Shown here: positions 9,043 to 16,965 of the stretch, in pieces
Layout: every line of letters starts with the position of its first letter
Numbering within the stretch: the stretch's first letter is position 1
DNA from: Bremerella alba
GTDB taxonomy: Bacteria > Planctomycetota > Planctomycetia > Pirellulales > Pirellulaceae
Reading direction: 5' to 3'
Length of the DNA stretch: 64,000 nucleotides
Assembly (NCBI RefSeq): GCF_013618625.1
Contig: NZ_JABRWO010000005.1
Coordinates: 349,977-413,976, forward strand
Translations under genes and position numbers: made by a program
Notes under the pieces: model-generated
What the model saw: only the letters and a program-made list of their open reading frames with translations
The model's database searches: none
Told to the model about the DNA's origin: nothing

Positions 9043-9423
9043 CTAGAACTTGGCACGTTCCAGGTCTAAGAAGTCGCTAACCGTTTGAGGCGGGCCCGGA
9101 TCGGGCTCGGAGGTGAACCAATTACCGAACCAGGAGGAATCTTCCTGCTTCTTAGAAGAGCGGTATCCGCCGTTGTAGGTGTAACGTTTCTTCTTATGGT
9201 CGTCACCATCGTTGAACGGATTCATGTAGTCCGCCGTCGTGGTGAAGAAGTCCTTCGTGCCATTGTTGATTTTTTGTATCGTGCTGGGGCCCTTCGATTT
9301 TTTTTTCGAGGACGAACCCATCCAGCTCATTGGATTATACCATTCGGCGGACGCTATCGTCGGTACGGAAACCACACATACGCAAACGAGTGTCCAGATG
9401 ACCAGTTGTTTGTTACGAATCAT
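9043..9423 (-). CDS. Small secreted basic protein
   Basis: A 126-residue protein with a clear signal peptide (NKQLVIWTLVCVCVVSVPTIASA, cleavage expected near residue 26). The mature part has Lys/Ser-rich runs (SSSKKKSKGP), aromatic patches (YNPMSWMG, SWFGNWF) and a C-terminal PPQTVSDFLDLERAKF segment that looks like a conserved binding motif. I know of no function. GGAG lies 6 bases before the ATG and AAGGAG a little further up. It has its own terminator and is divergent from proC. Confidence 0.75.
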   Translation of the reverse strand: MIRNKQLVIWTLVCVCVVSVPTIASAEWYNPMSWMGSSSKKKSKGPSTIQKINNGTKDFFTTTADYMNPFNDGDDHKKKRYTYNGGYRSSKKQEDSSWFGNWFTSEPDPGPPQTVSDFLDLERAKF

Positions 9424-9596
9424 TTCTCCGACTCCTTCAGTAGAAATTTACCAGGGGCGGATAATTGCAACTCTGGCCAAAGGCGTCTAGGCCAATTTGA
9501 CCATTTTCTGACTGGGTGACAGCACGCCTGCCGATTGCTGCCCAAACCGATATTACGTAGAGTGACAGCACCTTTAGCAGCTATGAGGATGCATTG

Positions 9597-10412
9597 ATGT
9601 CGAATGATTCGCCCCGCGTGGGCTTTTTGGGGGCCGGGCAAATGGCCATGGCCATGGCCCATGGCATTGTCACACGTGGAGGCGTGCCAGGCAGTCACAT
9701 AATCGCCGCAGATCCCTTCGCAGACGCGAGAACTCGTTTCGAGCAAGAGATTCCTGGAGCCCAGGCCACCGACTCGAATCAAAAGGTGATCGACCAAAGC
9801 GATGTTGCCTTCATTGCGGTTAAGCCGCAAATGATGGCCGACGCAGCGAAGTCCTTGACGAAAGTCCCGGACACTTGCCTGCTGATCTCGATTGCCGCCG
9901 GGGTGACCCTAAAGCGGCTAGTTTCGCTATTTTCCACGCAGCGAATCATTCGAGTGATGCCCAACACGCCTTGCTTGGTCGGACTTTCCGCTTGCGCTTT
10001 TTCCGCAAACGAAGGCATTCAGCAAGCAGACATCACACGGACCCAGAAGCTGTTAGAGGCCACCGGCATCGCGATTCAAGTCCCAGAAAAGCAGTTGGAT
10101 GCGGTCACGGGCCTTTCGGGCAGTGGCCCGGCTTTCGTCTATATGCTGATTGAAGCAATGACCGATGCAGGCGTCCGACAAGGGCTGCCGCGATCGGTCG
10201 CCCTGCAGCTTACAGCCCAAACGGTCAAAGGGGCAGCAGAAATGGTTCTGGCAACCGGGCAGCATCCTGCGGCGCTTAAAGACAACGTGACCAGTCCCGG
10301 CGGAACGACTATTGCTGGCGTCCACGAGCTTGAGAAAAAGGGCTTTCGCGGGGCGATTATCGACGCGATTACGGCCGCGACAGAGCGTTCTCGAGAATTA
10401 GGGCAGGATTGA
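9597..10412 (+). CDS. proC: Pyrroline-5-carboxylate reductase
   Basis: The last step of proline synthesis: NAD(P)H-dependent reduction of 1-pyrroline-5-carboxylate in the cytoplasm. The 271-residue protein has the Rossmann motif VGFLGAGQMAMAMA at its N-terminus, IRVMPNTPCLVG (about 118-129), and the C-terminal ProC signature from LSGSGPAFVY (about 170) to SPGGTTIAGVHELE. Length is normal for the family. The ATG at 9597 is chosen over the TTG one codon earlier because GAGGA lies 8 bases before the ATG. The next gene starts 72 bases downstream on the same strand and could be co-transcribed. Confidence 0.95.
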   Translation: MSNDSPRVGFLGAGQMAMAMAHGIVTRGGVPGSHIIAADPFADARTRFEQEIPGAQATDSNQKVIDQSDVAFIAVKPQMMADAAKSLTKVPDTCLLISIAAGVTLKRLVSLFSTQRIIRVMPNTPCLVGLSACAFSANEGIQQADITRTQKLLEATGIAIQVPEKQLDAVTGLSGSGPAFVYMLIEAMTDAGVRQGLPRSVALQLTAQTVKGAAEMVLATGQHPAALKDNVTSPGGTTIAGVHELEKKGFRGAIIDAITAATERSRELGQD

Positions 10413-10484
10413 CAACGCAAACCGCCGATGCCACTAATATAATGAAATGGTTAAAGAGACTGCCTGTATGAGAAGGAGTCGCCC

Positions 10485-10736
10485 ATGAGTTCGCTTTTTT
10501 GCATCATCGACGACAAACACGTACCGATCTATCGCATCTTATGGATTTCGGATGTACCACACTTTTGTGGCGAGTCCGATTGCCTGTATGAAGGCCGGTA
10601 CGAAGTTCGCCTGGAACAAGGCGAATCACTGTGGACCAATCGCGATGAACGCGACGAAGTCCTGAAGGTTCTCGAAAAGTGGCACACCGGGGATGACCTG
10701 GATGCCGGTGGTTCCGATTCCGAGAACTGGTCGTAA
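10485..10736 (+). CDS. Small conserved-looking hypothetical protein
   Basis: An 83-residue acidic protein without signal peptide or membrane segment. Two regions resemble a simple strand pattern (SSLFCIIDDKHVPIYRILWI and YEGRYEVRLEQGESLW). Cys26 and Cys31 (FCGESDCLYEG) could pair or bind metal, but this is only a possibility. AAGGAG lies 6 bases before the ATG, so translation should be strong. It sits between proC and a strong terminator, so it is probably the last gene of the proC transcript. No function assigned. Confidence 0.7.
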   Translation: MSSLFCIIDDKHVPIYRILWISDVPHFCGESDCLYEGRYEVRLEQGESLWTNRDERDEVLKVLEKWHTGDDLDAGGSDSENWS

Positions 10737-10773
10737 CCTAAATTCACACCCCAATCTAACACTCTATATCAAC

Positions 10774-10811
10774 AAAGGACCTGGCCGCCGACGGCCAGGT
10801 CCTTTGTTTTT
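10774..10811 (+). terminator. Strong intrinsic terminator after proC unit
   Basis: A perfect 14-bp stem (AAAGGACCTGGCCG with its complement, 10774-10805) around the loop CCGA, followed by GTTTTT. It begins 37 bases after the stop codon at 10736. The A-rich left side means it could also serve the minus strand. Confidence 0.93.
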
Positions 10812-10856
10812 AAGACCAGGGTTTTTCCCGAATCATTCCACCTGCCGCAATACGGC

Positions 10857-11048
10857 CTACTTCTTGGCAGTCTTCTTTTTGGCGGCCTTTTTCTTCGGTG
10901 CGGCAGCGCTTGCTTTCTTGCCGCTCGCTTTGGCAGCGGCTTTGCTCGTCGACTTTTTGGTGGACTTCTTTTTGGCAGGGCTCTTGCCGAAGGCCGATTC
11001 CCAACCGGAAGCGTACTTTTCGGTGGAACCCAAGCGAATGATAGACAC
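10857..11048 (-). CDS. Lysine/alanine-rich histone H1-like small protein
   Basis: A 63-residue protein. The first 22 residues (SIIRLGSTEKYASGWESAFG) form a neutral, distinct head; the rest is almost all Lys, Ala and Ser with PAKKKS, KKAAKKK and AAPKKK motifs, as in eukaryotic H1 tails and bacterial histone-like proteins. Nucleic-acid binding is an inference from this composition; about 20 residues are lysine. Translation starts at GTG 11048, supported by a perfect AGGAGG 9 bases upstream. It is preceded on the same strand by ettA, about 100 bases away. The conserved-looking head suggests a protein contact, not just charge. Confidence 0.85.
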   Translation of the reverse strand: MSIIRLGSTEKYASGWESAFGKSPAKKKSTKKSTSKAAAKASGKKASAAAPKKKAAKKKTAKK

Positions 11049-11148
11049 GGTAAAAAACCTCCTAGAAACTGCTAAGTCCTGAACGCATGTCAGGTTCGTG
11101 AATCATTGAGTTAGTTAAAAACGTTTTTTGCCAATTGGTCAAGGACCG

Positions 11149-12822
11149 TTAGCGTTTCAGCTTCTTGTATTTGAAACGATGAGGCTCGTCTGCGTTGCCG
11201 CCCATACGTTCTTTACGCTGACGTTCGTAGGTATCGAAGTTCCCTTCGCACCAGTGAACGTAGCCATCTCCTTCAAAGGCCAGGATATGGGTAGCAATAC
11301 GATCCAAAAACCAGCGATCGTGGCTCGTAACCACCACGCACCCGGCGTAGTTCAAAATGGCTTCTTCCAAAGCACGCAGCGTGTCGACGTCGAGATCGTT
11401 GGTCGGTTCGTCCAACAGCAGCACGTTCGAGCCGCGCCGCAGCAGGGTTGCCAAGTGAACGCGGTTTCGTTCACCGCCTGACAGCACGCCGACCTTCTTT
11501 TCCTGATCGGGGCCTTTGAAATTGAAACGAGAGACATACGAACGAGCGTGGATCGTGCGTTTGCCTAACTCGATCGTATCGTGACCGCCGCTGATCTCTT
11601 GGAAAACCGTTTTATCCGGATCCAAGGCATCGCGCGACTGGTCGACGTACCCCAGTTCAACCGTATCGCCGATCACAATTTCGCCTGAATCGGGCGTATC
11701 TTGACCGGTCAGCATGCGGAACAGGGTGGTCTTACCGGCACCGTTGGGACCGATGATCCCAACGATACCCCCGGGTGGCAGGCGGAAGTTGAGATTCTCG
11801 ACCAACAGCTTTTCGCCAAAGCCTTTGTTGACGTTATTGACGTCGATGACCTGGTCGCCCAACCGCTTGCCGGAGGGAATTTGGATTTCAAATTCGTCCG
11901 GTTGGTCTTCGTACTGCTCGTCGACCAGTTTCTCGTAGGCGTTGATACGGGCCTTACCCTTGGACTGCTTTGCCTTGGCGGAAGAGCGGATCCACTCCAA
12001 CTCTTTCTGCAGCGTCTTCTGTCGGGCTTCGCTTTGCTTTTCTTCGATGGCCAGACGCTTTTGCTTCTGTTCCAACCATGACGAGTAGTTCCCCTCGAAC
12101 GGGATTCCTTTGCCGCGGTCGAGTTCCAGAATCCAGCCGGCCACGTTATCAAGGAAATAACGATCATGGGTCACAGCGACGATCGTACCGTGGTATGCGG
12201 CCAGATGATGTTCCAGCCACAAAATCGATTCGGCGTCCAAGTGGTTCGTCGGTTCGTCCAGCAGAAGCAAGTCCGGCTTGCGAAGCAGCAACTGACACAG
12301 CGCGACGCGACGAATTTCACCACCCGACAAATTGGTGACGCCTGATTCCGGGTCCGGCAGGTTCATCGCAGTCATCGCGATTTCGACTTCACGATCGAGT
12401 TCCCAACTGTTGGTCGCTTCGATCTTGTCTTGCAGCGTCGCCATCTCTTCATAGAGGGCGTTCATTTCCTCTTCCGGCAGATCTTCGCCCAGCTTACCGG
12501 TGATCTCGTTGAAGCGAGTCAGAAACCCGCGGCGCTCGGCGACGGCTTCTTCGACGTTCTCGTAAACATTCTTTTCAGGATTGAGGTGCGGCTCTTGAGG
12601 TAGATAACCGGCCGTAAAGCCATCGCTAAGATGGGCTTCTCCATCAAATTCCTTGTCGATCCCTGCCATGATCTTGAGCAGGGTACTTTTACCGGCTCCA
12701 TTTCGGCCGAGAACGCCAATTTTTGCACCTGGATAGAATGCTAGCCAGACTTCCTTTAATATTTCGCGCGGACCAATTTTCTTGGACAGCCGTTCCATCT
12801 GGTAGATATGTTTCTTGCTCAT
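11149..12822 (-). CDS. ettA: ABC-F ATPase, energy-dependent translational throttle EttA
   Basis: A 557-residue soluble ABC-F protein; E. coli EttA has 555. Two ATPase domains are present: Walker [11 protein letters not shown] (about 39) with signature LSGGEIRR and [12 protein letters not shown]; and [10 protein letters not shown] (about 357) with LSGGERNR and [11 protein letters not shown]. The linker between them (about 245-325) is long, charged and alpha-helical ([19 protein letters not shown]) as in EttA, which binds the ribosomal E site and couples first peptide bond formation to the ATP/ADP ratio. The N-terminus ([15 protein letters not shown]) also fits EttA. There are no membrane helices. 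Confidence 0.95.
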   Translation of the reverse strand: MSKKHIYQMERLSKKIGPREILKEVWLAFYPGAKIGVLGRNGAGKSTLLKIMAGIDKEFDGEAHLSDGFTAGYLPQEPHLNPEKNVYENVEEAVAERRGFLTRFNEITGKLGEDLPEEEMNALYEEMATLQDKIEATNSWELDREVEIAMTAMNLPDPESGVTNLSGGEIRRVALCQLLLRKPDLLLLDEPTNHLDAESILWLEHHLAAYHGTIVAVTHDRYFLDNVAGWILELDRGKGIPFEGNYSSWLEQKQKRLAIEEKQSEARQKTLQKELEWIRSSAKAKQSKGKARINAYEKLVDEQYEDQPDEFEIQIPSGKRLGDQVIDVNNVNKGFGEKLLVENLNFRLPPGGIVGIIGPNGAGKTTLFRMLTGQDTPDSGEIVIGDTVELGYVDQSRDALDPDKTVFQEISGGHDTIELGKRTIHARSYVSRFNFKGPDQEKKVGVLSGGERNRVHLATLLRRGSNVLLLDEPTNDLDVDTLRALEEAILNYAGCVVVTSHDRWFLDRIATHILAFEGDGYVHWCEGNFDTYERQRKERMGGNADEPHRFKYKKLKR

Positions 12823-12959
12823 TGAAATCGCTAAATCCCGTTTTAGGGGAAAAGTTCTAGTCCTTGCGCTTTACTGTACTGTTAATTTCGTGTGTGGGCG
12901 TACGTAAAATAAACTACCGCAAACCGTTTTCCGCCGGAAAATAATCTGCCATCAGCTCG

Positions 12960-13167
12960 TTTTTGACGCTTGCAAGCTCACCATTCTCTGGTACCATCCG
13001 AAGTGTTGGAAGCACACTCCAACGCTCACTAATCTCATATCTTGTCGGTACGAATAAGTTCGGTTTCGAGGACTATACATCCCAATCCTCGCCCCGCCAA
13101 AAACTGAATTTGTTTCGCGCCTTCCCAATCTACAGCGTGGCTAGTCCCCCTAGCCACGCTTTTTTTA
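12960..13167 (+). ncRNA. Candidate small RNA between ettA and guaA
   Basis: Both flanking genes read on the minus strand, but this gap ends in a strong terminator whose T tract lies on the plus strand. No convincing plus-strand coding frame precedes it. A transcript of up to about 200 bases is therefore possible. A TTGACG near 12963 could be a -35 box, but I see no good -10 at normal spacing, so the 5' end is a guess. The 15-base palindrome TTTTCCGCCGGAAAA lies just upstream (12929-12943) and could be an operator. Confidence 0.35.
13134..13167 (+). terminator. Strong plus-strand intrinsic terminator
   Basis: A perfect 11-bp stem (AGCGTGGCTAG and its complement) around TCCCC, followed by seven T. 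On the minus strand no T tract follows the stem, so it is a poor terminator for guaA, which ends at 13195. Confidence 0.9.
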
Positions 13168-13194
13168 TTTCTTGTCTGAGGCAAACTGGGGCGA

Positions 13195-14778
13195 TTATTC
13201 CCACTCGATAGTGGCTGGGGGCTTGGTGCTGATGTCGTAGCACACCCGGTTCACCCCTTTGACCTCGTTGATAATTCGCGTCGAGATCCGCGCCAGGACC
13301 TCGTAGGGGAGGTCGCTCCAGGTCGCCGTCATGAAGTCGTCAGTATCGACGCAGCGGACGCACACGGCGTTATCGTAGGTTCGGGCATCGCCCATGACGC
13401 CCACGCTTTGAACCGGCAGCAACACGGCGAAGCACTGCGAGGTCTGCCGATATAGGTTCGCTGACTTGATCTCGTTAACCACGATGGCGTCTGCTTCACG
13501 CAAGACAGCCAACTTATCTTCGGTTACCTCTCCTAAACAGCGTACGGCCAAGCCAGGGCCGGGGAAAGGATGCCGCCAGACGATATCTTCTGGCAGGCCC
13601 AGTTCGATACCCAACCGGCGAACTTCGTCTTTGAACAAATCTCGCAGCGGTTCGATCAGGTCGAAACCCAATTCCTCGGGCAGCCCGCCTACGTTGTGAT
13701 GCAGCTTGATCACCGCAGCCGGGCCGTCTTGTGCCGCACCACTTTCGATAACGTCAGGGTACAACGTCCCTTGAGCAAGGAACTTGGCGTCCTCGATCTT
13801 GGTCGCTTCTTCCTTGAAGCACTCGATGAATTCGAAGCCGATTCGGCGGCGTTTTTCCTGAGGATCAGACACACCGGCCAGCTTCGTGAGGAAGCGTTCC
13901 TTGGCGTTGACCACATGCAGATCGGTTTTGAAGTGCGAGGAAAACTCGGAGATAACCGCCGCTTCTTCGTCTTTCCGCAGCAGCCCGTTGTCGACGAGGA
14001 TACACGACAGTTGATCGCCAATGGCTCGGTAGAGCAGGGCGGCCACCACCGAAGAGTCGACCCCGCCCGACAAGCCGCAAATCACACGGGAATCGCCCAC
14101 TTCTTCGCGAATCTTGGCAATCGTTTCGCGAGCGAAATCACCCAGTTTCCAAGTTCCTTCGCAGCCGCAGATGGTGATCACGAAGTTCCGCAGAATCTGG
14201 CTACCCAGCGGTGTATGCGTAACTTCCGGGTGGAATTGAATACCGTACTGCTTGAGCTCGACGTGACGCATCGCGGCCACGGGGCACGTACGAGTAGAAG
14301 CCAATGGGCGGAACAAACCGCTGATCTGCTCGACCTGATCGCCGTGGCTCATCCACACGTCGGTCTCGTCTGGCAGACCGGCCAGTAGGTCTTTGCCGTC
14401 GTCTATCTTGATATGAGCGTGGCCATATTCGCGGGCCGAGGCGTTACGCACGTTGCCACCAAAGCGTTCACACATCAGCTGCATGCCGTAGCAGATGCCG
14501 AGGATCGGGATGTTCAGATCGAAAATGCCTGGGTCGCACTTGGGTGCGTCCGGCTCGTACACGCTGGAAGGCCCGCCGGAAAGGATAATTCCCTTGGGGG
14601 CCAGCTCTTGGATCCGCTCGGCCGTAATATCGTGCCGCACAATTTCACAGTAGACGTGCTGTTCTCGCACGCGTCGCGCGATCAACTGGGCGTACTGCGA
14701 ACCGAAGTCGAGAACCAGCACGCGTTCCGAGTAGATGTCTTGGATCCCAGAGGAACTGACGGAGGCGGTATCAGGCAT
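13195..14778 (-). CDS. guaA: GMP synthase (glutamine-hydrolysing)
   Basis: Converts XMP, ATP and glutamine to GMP. The 527 residues match the family. The class I glutaminase domain starts at [20 protein letters not shown], with nucleophile Cys in GICYGMQLM and His/Glu in QFHPEVTHT. The ATP-pyrophosphatase domain has the P-loop [16 protein letters not shown], and the C-terminal dimerisation domain ends in the typical KPPATIEWE. It stands alone on the minus strand. The upstream region holds a clear sigma70-type promoter and a terminator-like hairpin directly after the predicted transcription start, so expression may be controlled by early termination. Confidence 0.97.
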   Translation of the reverse strand: MPDTASVSSSGIQDIYSERVLVLDFGSQYAQLIARRVREQHVYCEIVRHDITAERIQELAPKGIILSGGPSSVYEPDAPKCDPGIFDLNIPILGICYGMQLMCERFGGNVRNASAREYGHAHIKIDDGKDLLAGLPDETDVWMSHGDQVEQISGLFRPLASTRTCPVAAMRHVELKQYGIQFHPEVTHTPLGSQILRNFVITICGCEGTWKLGDFARETIAKIREEVGDSRVICGLSGGVDSSVVAALLYRAIGDQLSCILVDNGLLRKDEEAAVISEFSSHFKTDLHVVNAKERFLTKLAGVSDPQEKRRRIGFEFIECFKEEATKIEDAKFLAQGTLYPDVIESGAAQDGPAAVIKLHHNVGGLPEELGFDLIEPLRDLFKDEVRRLGIELGLPEDIVWRHPFPGPGLAVRCLGEVTEDKLAVLREADAIVVNEIKSANLYRQTSQCFAVLLPVQSVGVMGDARTYDNAVCVRCVDTDDFMTATWSDLPYEVLARISTRIINEVKGVNRVCYDISTKPPATIEWE

Positions 14779-14820
14779 GGTTTCCGTCCGTGAACGTCGA
14801 GCTCAGTCGGCCCGACCAGG

Positions 14821-14853
14821 AAATGAAAAATCCCGCCGAACTATGGGGCGGGA
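14821..14853 (-). terminator. Terminator-like hairpin in the guaA leader
   Basis: On the minus strand TCCCGCC and GGCGGGA form a 7-bp GC-rich stem (14831-14853) followed by TTTTTCATTT. It lies between the predicted guaA transcription start (about 14861) and the start codon at 14778, so it should stop most guaA transcripts unless it is overridden. Confidence 0.75.
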
Positions 14854-14867
14854 CATGGAAACGAGCG

Positions 14868-14896
14868 ATTATATCGCGACTTAGGCAGGCGTCCAA
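14868..14896 (-). promoter_or_regulatory. Sigma70-type promoter of guaA
   Basis: Minus strand TTGGAC (14891-14896) and a perfect TATAAT (14868-14873) are separated by 17 bases. The predicted start of transcription is near 14861, giving a leader of about 80 bases before guaA. Confidence 0.75.
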
Positions 14897-15086
14897 CCGT
14901 GCCGTAGTCCGTTTGGGTGAACTCGCGGGAAACCTTCCACTTAGTTGGCAAGTTTGAAGTATTCAGCTTTCAGAAGAGGTGAACGGAGGCCAAACGTTGG
15001 GCATCATCTCCCCGATCGGGTGGGCCTGCGGGTACACTGTTAGGCAGCGACCATCGAACCGTCTACCGACTCAGGAGCCACGATCG

Positions 15087-15386
15087 ATGAAACCACCACA
15101 CGCCCTCAATACCGCAGTCATCGTCTGCGGGCACGTCGCCCACGAGGGGCTGCCCATCCTATGTGCTTTGCTCGGTGACCCTGACGACCCCGATTCCGAG
15201 GAAGACACCAGCTGGCAGTTTCTATGCGATACCGGCCAAGACGAAGCAATCGAATACGCCCAGGTTTGGGCCCTGAGCAACGTCCTGAAACGAGAACCAA
15301 CACTTCGCCCCTGGATGAATGTCCCCGTCGGCACACGCCTAGTACGCGAATCGGCTACGGCACCATGGCGGATTGCGGAAGATTAG
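15087..15386 (+). CDS. Hypothetical protein resembling DUF2185/Imm33
   Basis: A 99-residue acidic protein. A core of CGHVAHEGLPILCAL, then DTSWQFLCDTGQDEAIEYAQ, VWALSNVLKREPTLRPW and a PVGTRLVRE strand resembles DUF2185, which overlaps Imm33 immunity-like proteins. I judge this from the pattern only. AGGAG lies 9 bases before the ATG at 15087, which is why the longer frame from 14979 is not used. No toxin gene is adjacent; the next element is the integron remnant, about 140 bases away. Confidence 0.65.
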   Translation: MKPPHALNTAVIVCGHVAHEGLPILCALLGDPDDPDSEEDTSWQFLCDTGQDEAIEYAQVWALSNVLKREPTLRPWMNVPVGTRLVRESATAPWRIAED

Positions 15387-15528
15387 GTTGATACTGCTCG
15401 AGTGAGCCTACCAAACTGAGAGTACTTTTAGATAGCGTGCGCGGACGGTTCATTGGAAGCCGGAAAGACCCTCGTCCTTTCTTCCTCTTCAAGCAAAAAA
15501 GACCTGCCTCCGTTTCCGTCCGAAACGC

Positions 15529-15717
15529 GTGACGGCTCATCCACTGCGTCACTCGCTGGCAACCCATCTGATCGAGGCGGGCTATGACATCCGCACGGTA
15601 CAAAAACTCCTTGGTCACAGTGGCGTTAGGACGACGACGATTTATACTCATGTCTTGAACCAGGGAGGCCGCGGCGTCCTCAGCCCGGCTGATTTCGACA
15701 GCCTGGATTCCGAATAA
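15529..15717 (+). pseudogene. 3' remnant of an integron integrase (IntI)
   Basis: Only the C-terminal 62 codons of a tyrosine recombinase remain. [19 protein letters not shown] carries the conserved Hxx[18 protein letters not shown] carries the GH/W box and the nucleophile Tyr, and the tail [12 protein letters not shown] is typical of IntI proteins. A full IntI has about 320-340 residues, so most of the gene is gone. The sequence just upstream (about 15470-15525) contains two short motifs similar to the RAYT/REP element found 1.5 kb away (AAAGACC followed by C/T-rich runs), so that kind of element may have caused the loss. The gene points in the same direction as the cassettes after it. Confidence 0.85.
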
Positions 15718-15737
15718 CGTGCGCACGTTATTCGGAA
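15708..15737. other. Perfect 30-bp palindrome at the intI stop codon (possible attI core)
   Basis: The two 15-base halves, each TTCCGAATAACGTGC, are perfect reverse complements. Inside lie GAATAAC (15712-15718) and GTTATTC (15727-15733), two opposed 7-base cores separated by 8 bases, which is the layout of the L and R boxes of an integron simple site. The integrase stop codon (15715-15717) is inside it. The first downstream attC has GGATAAC as its outer core, one mismatch from the expected complement. It could instead act as a terminator, but it has no T tract. Confidence 0.55.
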
Positions 15738-15781
15738 AGGTTCTGAATAAACACTAGTTACCCGACTAGAAGGCAGGTGTG

Positions 15782-16099
15782 ATGGTAAGGCGCAAACCAC
15801 GTCACAGCAACTTGCCGTATTCTCCTCAGCACATGAAGCTGCTCGAGAACGCGTTGGACTCGCTGGATCGGCTGTTTGACAACGAATCGACTGCCGTTGA
15901 CGTTTACACGATACTTTTCGCAACTGCGTCTGCCATGGCAGACACTGACATGCACGAATTGCTCTCTTCAACATCAAACGAACTTCATCGCATTATTCGC
16001 ACTGGTCCTCCGGCATCTCAAGCTGTTCGTGATCAAGCACTAGACGCCACGGACAAGCTGCGCGGCCGACTTGCTGAAGTTTTACCATTTCTAACTTGA
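15782..16099 (+). CDS. Hypothetical protein of the first integron cassette
   Basis: A 105-residue mainly helical protein with no signal peptide. A segment of LLENALDSLDRLFDNESTAV, then DVYTILFATASAMADTDM, looks like two long amphipathic helices. I do not recognise a family. It starts about 50 bases after the attI-like palindrome and ends about 100 bases before the first attC site, so it fits a cassette gene. The ATG at 15782 directly follows a GTG that could also serve as start. Cassette genes often lack their own promoter, so it may not be expressed now that intI is broken. Confidence 0.6.
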   Translation: MVRRKPRHSNLPYSPQHMKLLENALDSLDRLFDNESTAVDVYTILFATASAMADTDMHELLSSTSNELHRIIRTGPPASQAVRDQALDATDKLRGRLAEVLPFLT

Positions 16100-16200
16100 C
16101 CACAACTAATTGTTTGCAGTTGATGCTTGCTCGGCCTGTTGCTGGTCGGATAAACTAGTGGATTGCACTCATCGATCATTCGCCGCCACATCCAACCGAC

Positions 16201-16292
16201 GGATAACCAGAAAATTGCACTGGAGCGGCGGTGGCAGGCGTTTCAAAGTGGATGATCAACTCCCGCCGGCCAGTGAATTTCAACGTTCTGCC
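16201..16292 (+). other. Integron attC site 1
   Basis: About 92 bases with attC architecture. The outer core GGATAAC (16201-16207) is followed by an imperfect inverted repeat (AAATTGCACTGG...GGCGG against CCGCCGGCCAGTGAATTT) with an unpaired G at 16216 or close by. The 3' core GTTCTGC is at 16285-16291. The second site, 590 bases downstream, has the same organisation and much the same sequence, and its outer core GCAGAAC is the exact complement of this site's GTTCTGC. That is the relation expected across one inserted cassette. Confidence 0.8.
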
Positions 16293-16302
16293 ACTGAATC
16301 CC

Positions 16303-16791
16303 ATGACTGAACACGACCCCTTCAACGAACCTGAAACCGCGCATCCTCGCGCACGGGAACTGATGCGCGAGCCGTTGTTCTGGGACTGCGTCGACGAGGG
16401 TGCGCCGTTTGGGAGCGACGAAGGCAGCGATGCCTACTACGAATGGCGAAATTGGCGATCCGAGAATCCGGATGCCCCTCTAACCACTTGCTTCAATTGG
16501 ATTCTCGATGGCAATCTCAATAATTACAACGAAACGCTAGCATCGAATGCGCAGGTCGAGACTGACTTGGCTAATCCTGACGACGCGTTTCTCAGCGACC
16601 ACTTCGACATCTTCACATTGGACACGACAATCATCGCAACTGGCCTTGGACAATTGATGGACGAGGGGAAGATCGACAACGATGCAAAACCATTCATTCG
16701 CGTAGCAATCAAACGCCAACGCAATCCAAAGGCCGGGCAATACGATTCAATGACGCTTGATGCCATTGCTCGTGTCGTGGACGAATCATGA
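16303..16791 (+). CDS. YfeS-like hypothetical protein in an integron cassette
   Basis: A 162-residue acidic protein starting only 17 bases after the crossover point of attC site 1 and ending 4 bases before attC site 2, the compact packing typical of a cassette gene. Features are ARELMREPLFWDCVDEGAPF, GSDEGSDAYYEWRNW, and a C-terminal LDTTIIATGLGQLMDEGKID. The WDC-DE-APFGSDEGSDAYY pattern reminds me of the E. coli YfeS family, whose function is unknown. There is no signal peptide. The ATG at 16303 is preferred to the longer frame at 16231, which would run through attC site 1. Confidence 0.75.
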   Translation: MTEHDPFNEPETAHPRARELMREPLFWDCVDEGAPFGSDEGSDAYYEWRNWRSENPDAPLTTCFNWILDGNLNNYNETLASNAQVETDLANPDDAFLSDHFDIFTLDTTIIATGLGQLMDEGKIDNDAKPFIRVAIKRQRNPKAGQYDSMTLDAIARVVDES

Positions 16792-16794
16792 CTT

Positions 16795-16887
16795 GGCAGA
16801 ACCATCCAATGCACCCGAGCGGCGAAGTCGGGCGTTTTCAAATGGACAATTTCCCGTCGCCGCCGGGTGATTGGTGACGCTCTGTGC
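16795..16887 (+). other. Integron attC site 2
   Basis: Outer core GGCAGAAC (16795-16802), a stem of CACCCGAGCGGCGA against TCGCCGCCGGGTG with an unpaired A on one side, a central spacer TTTTCAAATGGACAATTT, and a 3' core GCTCTGT at 16879-16885 that departs from the GTTRRRY consensus. It aligns along its length with attC site 1. What followed it has been replaced by the RAYT element at 16966. Confidence 0.78.
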
Positions 16888-16965
16888 ACAAATGATTAAG
16901 ACCGAGGATTTGCTTGGCCGCTTTCACAGATGACGAGATTGAGAGACCAAAGGGGACGAGAGACC

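Noticed and set aside
12963..13211. Plus-strand protein of 82 residues over the small RNA candidate
   Set aside because: No family resemblance or ribosome binding site, and the frame runs through the terminator hairpin.
13570..14388. Long plus-strand ORF of 272 codons opposite guaA
   Set aside because: Antisense shadow of guaA in a GC-rich gene with strongly biased third positions.
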